64,000 bases of DNA from Curtobacterium pusillum (lineage in GTDB: Bacteria > Actinomycetota > Actinomycetes > Actinomycetales > Microbacteriaceae), in NCBI RefSeq assembly GCF_007680845.1, contig NZ_VEIY01000006.1, positions 1 through 64,000 on the forward strand, in the 5' to 3' direction. Position 1 is the stretch's first letter. Every line of letters begins with the position of its first letter. This document shows positions 42,812 through 51,180 of this stretch, piece after piece. The notes under the pieces were generated by a model. The model had not been told where the DNA came from and searched no databases. It was given only the letters and a program-made list of their open reading frames with translations. The position numbers and the translations under genes are program-made.

Positions 42812-42856
42812 AATCGGGCGTAGCCTGCCAAATCGTTCGGCCAGGTACGCCCGATT
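42812..42856 (+). terminator. Hairpin after the sensor kinase gene
   Basis: AATCGGGCGTA-g-CCTG pairs with CAGG-TACGCCCGATT, 15 pairs with one bulge. It is preceded by a partial direct copy of GGGCGTAGC (42797). Confidence 0.6.
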
Positions 42857-42900
42857 CCGCTTTCCATCGCACGTGGCGGGGCATAATCGCGCGCGTTCCG

Positions 42901-42942
42901 GGACTGGAGGCGCGGGGCGGAGCCGCGCCGAGCCTCCAGTCC
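42901..42942. repeat. Palindrome-family element before the L10 promoter
   Basis: GGACTGGAGGCGCGG on the left, CCGCGCC then GA then GCCTCCAGTCC on the right. The outer 11-bp stem GGACTGGAGGC/GCCTCCAGTCC is perfect. Confidence 0.75.
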
Positions 42943-42947
42943 GCCGT

Positions 42948-42976
42948 TTGGTGAGGCCCACCGCGTCTGGTACAGT
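42948..42976 (+). promoter_or_regulatory. Promoter of rplJ-rplL
   Basis: -35 TTGGTG (42948-42953), 17-base spacer, -10 TACAGT (42971-42976). Confidence 0.75.
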
Positions 42977-42982
42977 TCTCGA

Positions 42983-43120
42983 AGCCAAAGACCGCCGGTC
43001 GTTCGCGTGCGTGCACGGGAACCGAAGGTCCTCACTCATGAGGCAGCCCGCGCAGGTGTTCCGAACCACTCCTTCCGTTCGCGGGGGAGCAGCTCCGAGC
43101 CTCTGCGCCGGAGCTTTTTT
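42983..43120 (+). promoter_or_regulatory. L10 leader (autoregulatory mRNA element)
   Basis: A leader of about 190 nt before rplJ with stem-forming segments, ending in AGCTCCG (43091-43097), an 11-nt loop, CGGAGCT (43109-43115) and T6. Such leaders bind L10-L12 and repress rplJ-rplL by attenuation. The terminator directly before the coding region argues for transcriptional control. Confidence 0.75.
43091..43120 (+). terminator. Attenuator of the L10 leader
   Basis: A seven-pair stem with a run of six T (43115-43120), the clearest U-tract terminator in the window. Confidence 0.8.
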
Positions 43121-43168
43121 CATGTGGTGGCGACCTGGGGCTAGCCGGCAAGACCCCCAAGGAGAACC

Positions 43169-43684
43169 ATGGCGAACAAGGAAGCTGCGGTCGCCGAGCT
43201 CACGGAGTCCTTCCGTAGCTCGAACGCCGTTCTGCTCACCGAGTACCGCGGTCTCACGGTCGCGCAGCTCAAGGAGCTCCGCAACACGATCCGTGAGCAC
43301 GCCACGTACGCCGTGGTGAAGAACACGCTGACCAAGATCGCGGCGAACAACGCCGGCATCTCGTCGTTCGACGACGAGCTCGCCGGTCCGTCCGCTCTCG
43401 CCTTCGTCCACGGCGACACCGTCGCCGTCGCGAAGTCGCTGCGTGCATTCGCCAAGGCGAACCCTCAGCTCGTGGTGAAGGGTGGTTACTTCGACGGTAA
43501 CCCGCTCTCCGCGACCGAGGTGGACAAGCTCGCTGACCTCGAGTCCCGTGAAGTCCTGCTCGGCAAGCTCGCCGGCGCCTTCAAGGCCTCGCTGTTCGGT
43601 GCTGCGTACCTGTTCCAGGCACCCCTCTCGCAGGCCGTCCGCACTGTGGACGCCCTCCGCGAGAAGCAGGAGTCCGCGGCCTGA
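43169..43684 (+). CDS. rplJ: 50S ribosomal protein L10
   Basis: Base of the L7/L12 stalk and probable repressor of its own operon. The 171-aa protein begins [20 protein letters not shown], has [20 protein letters not shown] and [11 protein letters not shown], and ends with the helical L12-binding tail ([15 protein letters not shown]). ATG with AAGGAGAACC upstream. It is preceded by an attenuated leader; rplL follows after 51 bases. Confidence 0.97.
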   Translation: MANKEAAVAELTESFRSSNAVLLTEYRGLTVAQLKELRNTIREHATYAVVKNTLTKIAANNAGISSFDDELAGPSALAFVHGDTVAVAKSLRAFAKANPQLVVKGGYFDGNPLSATEVDKLADLESREVLLGKLAGAFKASLFGAAYLFQAPLSQAVRTVDALREKQESAA

Positions 43685-43735
43685 CCAGGCACGCGTTCAT
43701 CAACCACACGTACTAGCTAGTAGTAGGAGAAAATC

Positions 43736-44119
43736 ATGGCGAAGCTTTCGCAGGACGAGCTCATCGAGGCCTTCAAGGAGCTCACGCTCATCGAGCTCTC
43801 GGACTTCGTGAAGAAGTTCGAAGAGGTCTTCGAGGTCACCGCTGCTGCCCCCGTCGCGGTCGCCGCGGCCGGTGGCGCTGCTGCCCCCGCCGAGGAGGTC
43901 GAGGAGAAGACCGAGTTCGACGTCATCCTCAAGTCCGCCGGTGACAAGAAGATCCAGGTCATCAAGGAGGTCCGTGGCCTCACGTCGCTCGGCCTGGGCG
44001 AGGCCAAGGCGCTCGTCGAGACCCCCGACGCGAAGATCCTCGAGGGTGCGAACAAGGAAGCCGCCGACAAGGCGAAGGAGGCCCTCGAGGCCGCCGGCGC
44101 CACCGTCGAGGTTGCGTAA
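43736..44119 (+). CDS. rplL: 50S ribosomal protein L7/L12
   Basis: A multicopy stalk protein recruiting translation GTPases. The 127-aa protein has the N-terminal dimer domain ([20 protein letters not shown]), an Ala-rich hinge ([15 protein letters not shown]) and the C-terminal factor-binding domain ([29 protein letters not shown]). Complete. ATG with AGGAGAAAATC upstream. A terminator follows at 44139-44174. Confidence 0.97.
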   Translation: MAKLSQDELIEAFKELTLIELSDFVKKFEEVFEVTAAAPVAVAAAGGAAAPAEEVEEKTEFDVILKSAGDKKIQVIKEVRGLTSLGLGEAKALVETPDAKILEGANKEAADKAKEALEAAGATVEVA

Positions 44120-44138
44120 GTACTGACCGTTCCGGTCG

Positions 44139-44174
44139 CGAAGGCCGCTGTCCCTCCGGGGGCGGCGGCCTTCG
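44139..44174 (+). terminator. Terminator after rplL
   Basis: CGAAGGCCGC pairs with GCGGCCTTCG, with a loop of 16 nt. Confidence 0.7.
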
Positions 44175-44207
44175 TCGTGCGCGGGGCCGCGGCGGGCGCC
44201 GGGGCGC

Positions 44208-44275
44208 CGAGACTCGGTCTGAGCGACACTTCTTGCGGCGAGGACGCCGAGATCGGTCGCTGAGGCTGAGTCTCG
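44208..44275. repeat. 68-nt palindromic element, left of the DUF559 gene
   Basis: Arms CGAGACTCGGTCTGAGCGAC (44208-44227) and GTCGCTGAGGCTGAGTCTCG (44256-44275) around a 28-nt centre. Three of the 20 arm pairs are mismatched. Confidence 0.85.
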
Positions 44276-44300
44276 ACGAGGCAGCTCTGAGACTCGGAGC

Positions 44301-45227
44301 TCAGAACAGCACTCGGTGCTGACGAAAGAGGGCTCGGAGCCGGTCAGGGTCGACGAGGTGCCACCACGTCGGTCGGACGACGGTTCGAACCTGCGGCAAC
44401 GACCGCAGGCGATCCTCCCTGACCTTCTCGTGCCAGACCGCGTCACCAGCACTCCGCCCATCGAGCATGTCGCGATCGGCGTACTTCTGCCGCCCGTCGA
44501 ACTCGACGATCACCCCTAATTCCTCGAACCAGAAGTCCACGCGATCGACGTTGCCGTTCGCATGGCGGAACTGGTGTTGGGCGACCGGGATCGGGAGCCC
44601 GAGTTCGACCATCCGGACCGCCGTGTACGACTCGCCAGCCGACTCGTGCAGGGGGTCGAGTGCATCCGCGACCTTGCGCGATCGAACCGACCCTCGCCGC
44701 GGCCCGACAGGGAGTGCAGCCGAGAACGCCTCCACCGTCAGCGCCCCGGTCCTCACAGCGTGATCGATGGCAACCGCGGCCACCGCTGGCTCGAGCGAAG
44801 TGGCGAGATCGATCGCGGTGCGGAGCGTGCTCGTGACGCGAACGCCAGCGAACGTCGCCTCGGAGCCGCTCGTCTCCGGGACACCAGCGTGTCGCACGAG
44901 GTGCGCCCGGTGCTCGGTACGGGCTGTCGCCCCGTCCGTCACGTGGACCATCTCCGGGTGGCTCCCGACCATCGGCCAGCCCTTCACGAGCGCAGCCGTC
45001 TGGTGTGAGAAGGCCGCGGTCTCACGGATCCGTGGTGCCAGGGCGCGGGCGACGAGGAGGTGCCGCGCGCCCGGTTGCAGGTCTCGCCAGGTCTCGGCTT
45101 CGACGTAGACCCCATCGGTGACGCGGACGAGCGCACCGGCGGCGTGCCGGCGCTGGAGTGAACGCGCGGTTGCCCGGTCGAGATCGGTGGCGCGGAGGAG
45201 TCGAACTGGTTCGGTCGTCATCGCCAC
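44301..45227 (-). CDS. AbiEi-like / DUF559 endonuclease-fold protein
   Basis: A 308-aa protein in two parts. Residues about 8-185 resemble AbiEi-type antitoxins: a winged-helix start (LLRATDLDRATARSLQRRHA, GALVRVTDGVYV), then SHQTAALVKGWPM and TSTLRTAIDLATSLEPAVA. Residues about 200-300 resemble DUF559, a Vsr/PD-(D/E)XK fold: RVDFWFEELGVIVEFDGRQKY carries the expected acidic pair. No partner toxin (AbiEii nucleotidyltransferase) adjoins it. It is bracketed by two matching 68-nt palindromes and lies between rplL and a permease gene, suggesting an inserted cassette. A slightly later start (ATG 45221) would sit six bases after GATCCT. Confidence 0.75.
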   Translation of the reverse strand: MAMTTEPVRLLRATDLDRATARSLQRRHAAGALVRVTDGVYVEAETWRDLQPGARHLLVARALAPRIRETAAFSHQTAALVKGWPMVGSHPEMVHVTDGATARTEHRAHLVRHAGVPETSGSEATFAGVRVTSTLRTAIDLATSLEPAVAAVAIDHAVRTGALTVEAFSAALPVGPRRGSVRSRKVADALDPLHESAGESYTAVRMVELGLPIPVAQHQFRHANGNVDRVDFWFEELGVIVEFDGRQKYADRDMLDGRSAGDAVWHEKVREDRLRSLPQVRTVVRPTWWHLVDPDRLRALFRQHRVLF

Positions 45228-45423
45228 AGGATCGTCGACACCGAAACGCCGCAGGAGCGGCTGCGTTGGAACTGTGGAGCGATCGTCGCGCCTGGCGGCT
45301 GGGGACGAGTCTCGCCGGGGTCGTTGCGAGACTCGGGCTGAGCGACGGTCCTCGTGCGTTGTGTTCCGAGAACTGTCGCCCAGCCCGAGTCTCGGGGCCT
45401 GGTGCGCGCAGCGCCGCGCGCGC
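45228..45423. other. Region between the DUF559 and permease genes
   Basis: No gene is seen. It holds the second 68-nt palindrome and, just before it, CGAGTCTCGC (45306) facing GCGAGACTCG (45326), an extra short inverted pair that shares the palindrome's end sequence. Confidence 0.6.
45327..45394. repeat. 68-nt palindromic element, right of the DUF559 gene
   Basis: Arms CGAGACTCGGGCTGAGCGAC (45327-45346) and GTCGCCCAGCCCGAGTCTCG (45375-45394) around a 28-nt centre. Total length is identical to the left copy, and the central end GAGAACT matches the reverse of the left copy's ACTTCT edge. Confidence 0.85.
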
Positions 45424-46848
45424 TCAGCGCAGGGTGCTGTGGCGGCGGCCGTAGGCCAGGTAGAGCACGGCGCCGGCGACCATCCAGATGCCGAAGGCGA
45501 TCCAGGTCCCGATGCCGAGGAACACCGCGAGCAGCACGCAGCAGAGCGCGCCGAGGATCGGCACGACGGGGAACAGCGGGACGCGGTACGACCGCTCGAG
45601 CGCGGGCTGGCGGCGACGGAGCACGATCACGGACACGTTGACGAGGGCGAACGCCACGAGCGTGCCGATGCTCGTCGCGTCCGCGAGTTCACCGAGGGGC
45701 ACGAGCGCGGCGACGACGGTGACCACGAGCCCGATGATGAGCGTGTTCGCGATCGGGGTCCCGGTGCGGCGCGACACGCGGCCGAACACCTTCGGCACGA
45801 GACCGTCCCTGGCCATCGTCAGCAGGATCCGGGTCTGGCCGTAGAGCACGGTGAGCACGACACTGGCGATCGCGACGACCGCGCCGACCGAGAACACGAG
45901 CGCCACGACCGGCTGCCCGGTGACGTCCACGACGATGCGGACGAGGGAGGCCTCGGTCGACGAGAACGACGTCCACGGCCGGGCGCCGATGGCCGCGATC
46001 GCGACGAGGATGTACAGCACCGTGATGAGGGCGATCGACCCGATGATGGCGCGGGGGAGGTCACGGCGGGGGTTCTTCGCCTCCTCGCCCGCGGTGGACG
46101 CCGCGTCGAACCCGATGTACGAGAAGAACAGTCGGGACGCGGCCGCAGTCACGCCGGCGGCGCCCATCGGCGCGAGGGGCTCGAAGTGCTGCGACCGGAA
46201 CGCCGAGAACGCCACGATGACGAAGAACACGAGCAGGGCGATCTTCACGAGGACCATGACCGTGTTCACCCAGGCGCTCTCACGGGCACCGGGCAGCAGG
46301 ATCGCCGTGGCGAGCAGCACCAGGACCGCGGCCGGCAGGTTGACCACGCCACCGTCGCCCGGAGGCGCGGACAGTGCCGCGGGCAGGTGCAGCCCGAACA
46401 CCCCGAGCGTCTCGTCGACGTACTCGCTCGCGCCGACCGCGACGGCCGCGACGGAGACGGCGTACTCGAGGACGAGGCACCAGCCGCAGACCCAGGCGAT
46501 GCCCTCGCCCATGGTCGCGTAGGTGTACGAGTAGCTCGAGCCCGACGTCGGCACCGCACCCGCCATCTCCGCGTAGGACAGCGCCGAGAGCAGCGCCGCG
46601 ACCCCCGCGACCACGAAGGAGATCCACACCGCCGGCCCGGCGAGCGGGACGGCCGTGCCGAGCACCACGAGGATGCCGGTGCCGAGGGTGGCGCCGACGC
46701 TGATCATCGTGAGGTGCCAGACGCCGAGCGACCGGCGGAGCGGTTCGCCGTCCACCCCTGCCGACGCCTCGGCCTGGAGCTGCTCGATCGGCTTGCGGCG
46801 TGCGAGCTGTGCGCGGAGGGACGTTGGGCGGGTGGACGCGGACGTCAT
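45424..46848 (-). CDS. APC-family amino acid permease
   Basis: A secondary transporter of the cationic amino acid (CAT/YfnA) type. The 474-aa protein has about 12-14 helices; the first carries the unwound substrate loop VGATLGTGILVVLG (about residues 50-63). SYAEMAGAVPTSGSSYSYTY and FFSYIGFDAASTAGEEAKNPRRDLPRAI are APC-superfamily hallmarks. The ATG at 46848 is chosen: it has GAGGTCCC before it, and the longer reading adds 15 Pro/Arg-rich residues. It is divergent from the leader ORF and ABC exporter. Substrate is probably a basic amino acid or a polyamine, but unproven. Confidence 0.9.
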   Translation of the reverse strand: MTSASTRPTSLRAQLARRKPIEQLQAEASAGVDGEPLRRSLGVWHLTMISVGATLGTGILVVLGTAVPLAGPAVWISFVVAGVAALLSALSYAEMAGAVPTSGSSYSYTYATMGEGIAWVCGWCLVLEYAVSVAAVAVGASEYVDETLGVFGLHLPAALSAPPGDGGVVNLPAAVLVLLATAILLPGARESAWVNTVMVLVKIALLVFFVIVAFSAFRSQHFEPLAPMGAAGVTAAASRLFFSYIGFDAASTAGEEAKNPRRDLPRAIIGSIALITVLYILVAIAAIGARPWTSFSSTEASLVRIVVDVTGQPVVALVFSVGAVVAIASVVLTVLYGQTRILLTMARDGLVPKVFGRVSRRTGTPIANTLIIGLVVTVVAALVPLGELADATSIGTLVAFALVNVSVIVLRRRQPALERSYRVPLFPVVPILGALCCVLLAVFLGIGTWIAFGIWMVAGAVLYLAYGRRHSTLR

Positions 46849-46947
46849 GGGACCTCGAGTGGTGCGGGGACGGGGGACGGGAAATGGTGGCATGCCCCCT
46901 GAACGGGGTCAAATGCGCCGGAGGCCGCCGATGTCCGGGCCCGGGGA

Positions 46948-46953
46948 TAGGTT
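46948..46953 (+). promoter_or_regulatory. Leaderless -10 TAGGTT before the leader ORF
   Basis: TAGGTT, six bases (TGCAGC), then ATG at 46960, the same geometry as the gene starts but before a 7-codon ORF. Confidence 0.55.
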
Positions 46954-46959
46954 TGCAGC

Positions 46960-46983
46960 ATGGACAGGACTGACGCGCCGTGA
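46960..46983 (+). CDS. Putative 7-aa leader peptide MDRTDAP
   Basis: ATG to TGA in eight codons. The start is placed exactly where a leaderless transcript from TAGGTT would begin, and its stop overlaps the next gene's GTG in a GTGA. Because no ribosome binding site precedes the ABC gene, termination on this peptide probably delivers ribosomes to it. Confidence 0.5.
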   Translation: MDRTDAP

Positions 46984-48875
46984 GCATGCACGGCGGCGGG
47001 ATGCGCGGCGGCGGCGGTGGCGGCGGCCGCGGCGGTGGCCGGATCTCGAGCGGCGACTTCGAGGCGCAGAAGGCCGCGAACGCCGAGGCGCCGAAGATCC
47101 CGCACCTCCTCCGGCGCATCTCCGGGTTGTTCGTCCCGCACCGGAACGCGATCCTCCTGACGGTCGTGCTGGTCCTCGTCGGCGCGGCGATCTCGGTCAT
47201 CCCGCCACTCCTCACCCAGCGGGCGTTCGACGAGGGGCTGTTCCCGAAGGACGGCGGTGGCCCGAACCTGCCGGTGCTGTACCTCCTTGTCGGCTCCATG
47301 GTCGGGCTGTGGATCGCGAGCGCCGGGGTCGGCGTGTGGCAGACCTACCTCACCGCCACGGTGGGCAACAAGGTCATGGGCTCGATGCGGATGCGGCTGT
47401 TCGGGCACCTGCAGCGCATGGAGCTCGCGTTCTTCACGCGCACGAAGACCGGCGTCATCCAGTCCCGACTGCAGAACGACGTGGGCGGCGTCGCGAGCGT
47501 CCTCAACAACACGATCTCGTCGGTGCTCGGCAACACCGTGACGGTCATCGCCGCGGTCGTCGCGATGCTGCTGCTCAGCTGGCAGATGACCCTGGTCGCG
47601 GTGGTCCTGCTGCCCCTGCTCGTGATCGCCCAGCGACGGGTGGGCCAGGTCCGCGCCAAGATCGCCGCGCAGACGCAGGAATCCCTGTCCGACATGACCG
47701 CCATCACGCAGGAAGCCTTGAGCGTGTCGGGCATCCTGCTCGCGAAGAGCTTCAACCAGCAGCGCAGCGAGACCCAGCGGTACGGCGACGAGAACCGGAA
47801 CCAGATCCGGCTGCAGGTGCGCCAGCAGATGTCCGGCCAGTGGTTCTTCGCGATCGTGCAGATCTTCCTGTCGATCATCCCGGCCATCATCTACGTCGTC
47901 GCCGCGTACCTCATCATCGGCGACGTCCCCATCACCGCCGGCACGATCGTGGCGTTCACGACCGTGCAGTCCCGGCTGCTCTTCCCGACCGTCGGGCTGT
48001 TGCGCGTCGTCCTCGACCTGCAGACCTCCGGCGCGCTCTTCGCGCGCATCTTCGAGTACCTCGACCTCAAGCCAGCGATCACCGACTCGCCGACCGCCCG
48101 ACCCGTCGACGCGTCCCGGGTCGGGCACGTGGCGTTCGACGACGTGACCTTCGCCTACCCGGACGGCGAGCAGGACAAGCCGACCCTCCGCGGGGTGTCC
48201 TTCGAGCTGCAGCCCGGGCAGTTCGCCGCGTTCGTCGGTCCGTCCGGCGCGGGCAAGACGACGGTGTCGTACCTCGTCCCGCGGCTGTACGAGGCGACCG
48301 CGGGCTCGGTGCGGTTCGCCGGGCAGGACGTCCGCGACATCGTCCACGAAGACCTCATGAAGAACGTCGGGATCGTCAGCCAGGAGACCTACCTCTTCCA
48401 CGCGACGATCGGCGAGAACCTCCGGTACGCGAAGCCCGACGCCACCGACGCGGAGCTCGAGCGTGCGGCCCGCGCGGCGAACATCCACGAGACGATCGCG
48501 TCGTTCCCCGACGGGTACGACACCGTGGTGGGGGAGCGCGGGTACCGCCTCTCCGGCGGCGAGAAGCAGCGGATCGCGATCGCCCGGGTGCTGCTCAAGG
48601 ACCCGCCGGTGCTCGTCCTCGACGAGGCGACGAGCGCGCTCGACTCGATCTCGGAGCGGGTGGTCCAGACGGCCCTCGACAACGCGGCGGCCGGACGGAC
48701 CACGATCTCGATCGCGCACCGGCTGTCCACCATCCGGGACGCCGACGTCATCTTCGTGCTCGACCACGGGCAGATCGTGGAGCAGGGCACGCACGACGAG
48801 CTCCTGGCGTCCGAGGGTGTCTACGCCTCCCTGCACCACCAGCAGAACGCCCCGGCAGGCGCGCTCGGCAGCTGA
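46980..48875 (+). CDS. ABC transporter, fused permease and ATPase (MdlB/MsbA type)
   Basis: A homodimeric or heterodimeric exporter half. The 631-aa protein has a Gly-rich start (GGGMRGGGGGGGRGGGR), six membrane helices (about residues 60-335), then the nucleotide-binding domain: Walker A VGPSGAGKTTVSYL (about 421-434), Q-loop VSQETYLF, signature LSGGEKQRIAIARVL, Walker B VLVLDEATSALD and H-loop IAHRLSTIR. The GTG at 46980 shares bases with the stop of the 7-codon leader ORF; a second start, ATG 46986, is two codons later. Substrate unknown. The receptor-cyclase homologue follows after 112 bases. Confidence 0.92.
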   Translation: MSMHGGGMRGGGGGGGRGGGRISSGDFEAQKAANAEAPKIPHLLRRISGLFVPHRNAILLTVVLVLVGAAISVIPPLLTQRAFDEGLFPKDGGGPNLPVLYLLVGSMVGLWIASAGVGVWQTYLTATVGNKVMGSMRMRLFGHLQRMELAFFTRTKTGVIQSRLQNDVGGVASVLNNTISSVLGNTVTVIAAVVAMLLLSWQMTLVAVVLLPLLVIAQRRVGQVRAKIAAQTQESLSDMTAITQEALSVSGILLAKSFNQQRSETQRYGDENRNQIRLQVRQQMSGQWFFAIVQIFLSIIPAIIYVVAAYLIIGDVPITAGTIVAFTTVQSRLLFPTVGLLRVVLDLQTSGALFARIFEYLDLKPAITDSPTARPVDASRVGHVAFDDVTFAYPDGEQDKPTLRGVSFELQPGQFAAFVGPSGAGKTTVSYLVPRLYEATAGSVRFAGQDVRDIVHEDLMKNVGIVSQETYLFHATIGENLRYAKPDATDAELERAARAANIHETIASFPDGYDTVVGERGYRLSGGEKQRIAIARVLLKDPPVLVLDEATSALDSISERVVQTALDNAAAGRTTISIAHRLSTIRDADVIFVLDHGQIVEQGTHDELLASEGVYASLHHQQNAPAGALGS

Positions 48876-48987
48876 CGGGCGCGTGTCACGGCTGCGCAAC
48901 GGTCCGGACACGAGCACGACCCGCGTGGTAGCCCTGGACGGGCAACGCGATCGTGACCGTGCCGGAACTGCCCGAGCGGAGTTCGAA

Positions 48988-51180
48988 GTGACAGCTGTCC
49001 CACCGACGCCCGAGCCCGTCCAGCCCGGCGACACCGCGAGGCGACGGGGCAGGGTCCGGGGGTTCCTGGCCAGGGGCTCGTTCGACATCCAGTCGAAGCT
49101 GCTGGTGATGCTCCTCGCCGTGAGCATCGTGGCCGCGCTCGTCGTGGGGGTCGTCGGGTACCTCAACGGCCGGAGCTCCCTGCAGGACGCGGCGTTCAAC
49201 CAGGTGACCTCCCTGCGCGAGTCCCGGATCACCGAGCTGAAGCGGTCGTTCTCGCAGTTCACCCAGACGGTCGTCGCGCAGACCCGGAACGAGAGCGTGA
49301 TCGGCGCGACGAAGGACCTCGAGGCCGGTTGGAACGACCTCCAGTCCCGTCCGGTGTCGTCCGCGGACCACACGACGGTGGAGGGCTGGTACCGCGACAC
49401 GTTCGTGCCGCAGCTCGACGCCCGCAGCGGCGGGAGCGCGAACCCGGACCAGTTCGCCCCCACCGCGGACCCGCAGGCCTACCTGCAGGCGCGGTACACG
49501 GCGCCCTTCACCGACTACGACAAGGCGATCCAGCAGGACGACGCCGGCGACGGCAGCGCCTGGTCGAAGGCGCACGCCGAGTACCAGCCGTACTTCCGGC
49601 AGGCGGTGGAGTCCGCCGGGTACGAGGACCTGCTCCTCATGGACACCGACGGTGACGTCGTCTACTCGGCGTACGCGGGAGCCGACCTCGGGACGAACCT
49701 CGACGACGGGCCGTACCGCGACTCGAACCTGGCGTCCGGGTACCAGCAGGCCCTGCAGCTGACGAGCGCGGACGACTTCGTGGTGACCGACTTCCAGCGC
49801 TACGTGCCGAGCCTCAACGTCCCGACCCTGTGGGTGATGTCCCCGGTGGGTGACGGCGGCAAGGTCATCGGCGTGATGGCGGTGCAGGTGCCGATCGACC
49901 TCGTCAACCAGGTGATGACAGGCAACGAGCAGTGGCAGGGCGACGGCCTCGGCGACACCGGGGAGTCGTACCTGGTGGGCGCCGACCACCTGATGCGGTC
50001 CTACCCGCGGCAGCTGATCGAACACCCGAAGCAGTACCAGCGGGACGTCGTCGCCGCCGGGACGGCTCCCTCGACGGCGAAGCGGGAGGTCGCCGTGAAG
50101 GGCTCGGTGCTCCTGCAGGCGGTCAACACCGGCCCGGTGACGCGCGCGCTGCAGGGGAAGACCGGGACGCTGATCTCGACGGACTACCGCGGGAAGGAGG
50201 TCCTGTCCGCGTACGCCCCGCTCGAGGTCGACGGCCTCCGGTGGGTCGTGGTCGCCCAGATGGACACGTCCGAGGCCTTCGCCCCAGTGAACGACTTCGC
50301 GCGGAACATCGGGCTCGCGCTGGTCGGCATCATCGTCCTGGTGTGCCTGCTGTCCCTGCTGCTCGCACAGGTGTTCGTCCGCCCGATCCGACGGCTGCAG
50401 ACCGCGGTGAACCGGGTGAGCTCGGGAGAGCTCGGGGTGGAGGTCGACACGAAGGCGGGCGACGAGATCGGCGACCTCGGCCTCGCGTTCAACGACATGA
50501 GCCGCAGCCTCCAGGTGAAGCAGGACCTCCTCGACGAGCAGCGGCGGCAGAACGACACCCTGCTGCTGACCCTCATGCCGGAGGAGGTCGCCCGGCGCTA
50601 CAAGCAGGGCGACGAGACCATCGCGGCGGACCACCAGGACGTCGCCGTCGTCTACGCGGACATCACCGGCTTCGACGAGTTCGCGGCCGGCCTCACCGCC
50701 GAGGAGTCCCTGGCACTCGTCAACGACGTCTGGCGCTCCCTCGACGAGGCGGCCGGCCGGCACGGCGTCGAGCGGGTGCGGACGACCCGGAGCGGCTACC
50801 TCGCCAGTTGCGGACTCAACGTGCCCCGCGTGGACAACGTCCGCCGGGTGGTCGACTGGGCGGAGGAGGCACAGGGCGTCCTCGACCGCTTCAACGCCCA
50901 GCACGGCGCGCGACTCGGCCTCCGCGCCGGCATCGACACCGGGCAGGTCACGAGCGGGCTGGTCGGGCGCTCGAGCATCGTCTACGACATGTGGGGCGAC
51001 GCGGTGAGCCTGGCGTACCGGGTGCAGGGCATCGCGCCGACGCCCGGCGTGTACGCGACCCAGCGGGTGGTCGACAAACTGGGCGACCGCGCGGGCGTGC
51101 GGGAGGCCGGCGAGGTGGCGACCCAGGCGGGCCCGCAGCGCGTGTGGAAGCTCGAGCGGAGCGGCGGGGCCCTCGCGTGA
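48988..51180 (+). CDS. Receptor-type class III cyclase homologue with altered catalytic site
   Basis: A 730-aa membrane receptor: helix 1 (about residues 38-59), a large extracellular sensor (about 60-435, cache-like), helix 2 (about 438-462), a HAMP domain and a C-terminal cyclase-homology domain (about 548-720). The first metal Asp is present (VVYADITGFDEF), as are the YDMWGD segment and the transition-state Arg. Where active cyclases read K-V-S-G-D, this reads R-T-T-R-S, losing the second metal Asp, and the Asn of GDAVN is Ser (GDAVSLAYR). Nucleotide cyclisation is therefore doubtful. GTG start with GGAG six bases before. The CNB-MscS gene overlaps its stop by four bases. Confidence 0.85.
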   Translation: MTAVPPTPEPVQPGDTARRRGRVRGFLARGSFDIQSKLLVMLLAVSIVAALVVGVVGYLNGRSSLQDAAFNQVTSLRESRITELKRSFSQFTQTVVAQTRNESVIGATKDLEAGWNDLQSRPVSSADHTTVEGWYRDTFVPQLDARSGGSANPDQFAPTADPQAYLQARYTAPFTDYDKAIQQDDAGDGSAWSKAHAEYQPYFRQAVESAGYEDLLLMDTDGDVVYSAYAGADLGTNLDDGPYRDSNLASGYQQALQLTSADDFVVTDFQRYVPSLNVPTLWVMSPVGDGGKVIGVMAVQVPIDLVNQVMTGNEQWQGDGLGDTGESYLVGADHLMRSYPRQLIEHPKQYQRDVVAAGTAPSTAKREVAVKGSVLLQAVNTGPVTRALQGKTGTLISTDYRGKEVLSAYAPLEVDGLRWVVVAQMDTSEAFAPVNDFARNIGLALVGIIVLVCLLSLLLAQVFVRPIRRLQTAVNRVSSGELGVEVDTKAGDEIGDLGLAFNDMSRSLQVKQDLLDEQRRQNDTLLLTLMPEEVARRYKQGDETIAADHQDVAVVYADITGFDEFAAGLTAEESLALVNDVWRSLDEAAGRHGVERVRTTRSGYLASCGLNVPRVDNVRRVVDWAEEAQGVLDRFNAQHGARLGLRAGIDTGQVTSGLVGRSSIVYDMWGDAVSLAYRVQGIAPTPGVYATQRVVDKLGDRAGVREAGEVATQAGPQRVWKLERSGGALA

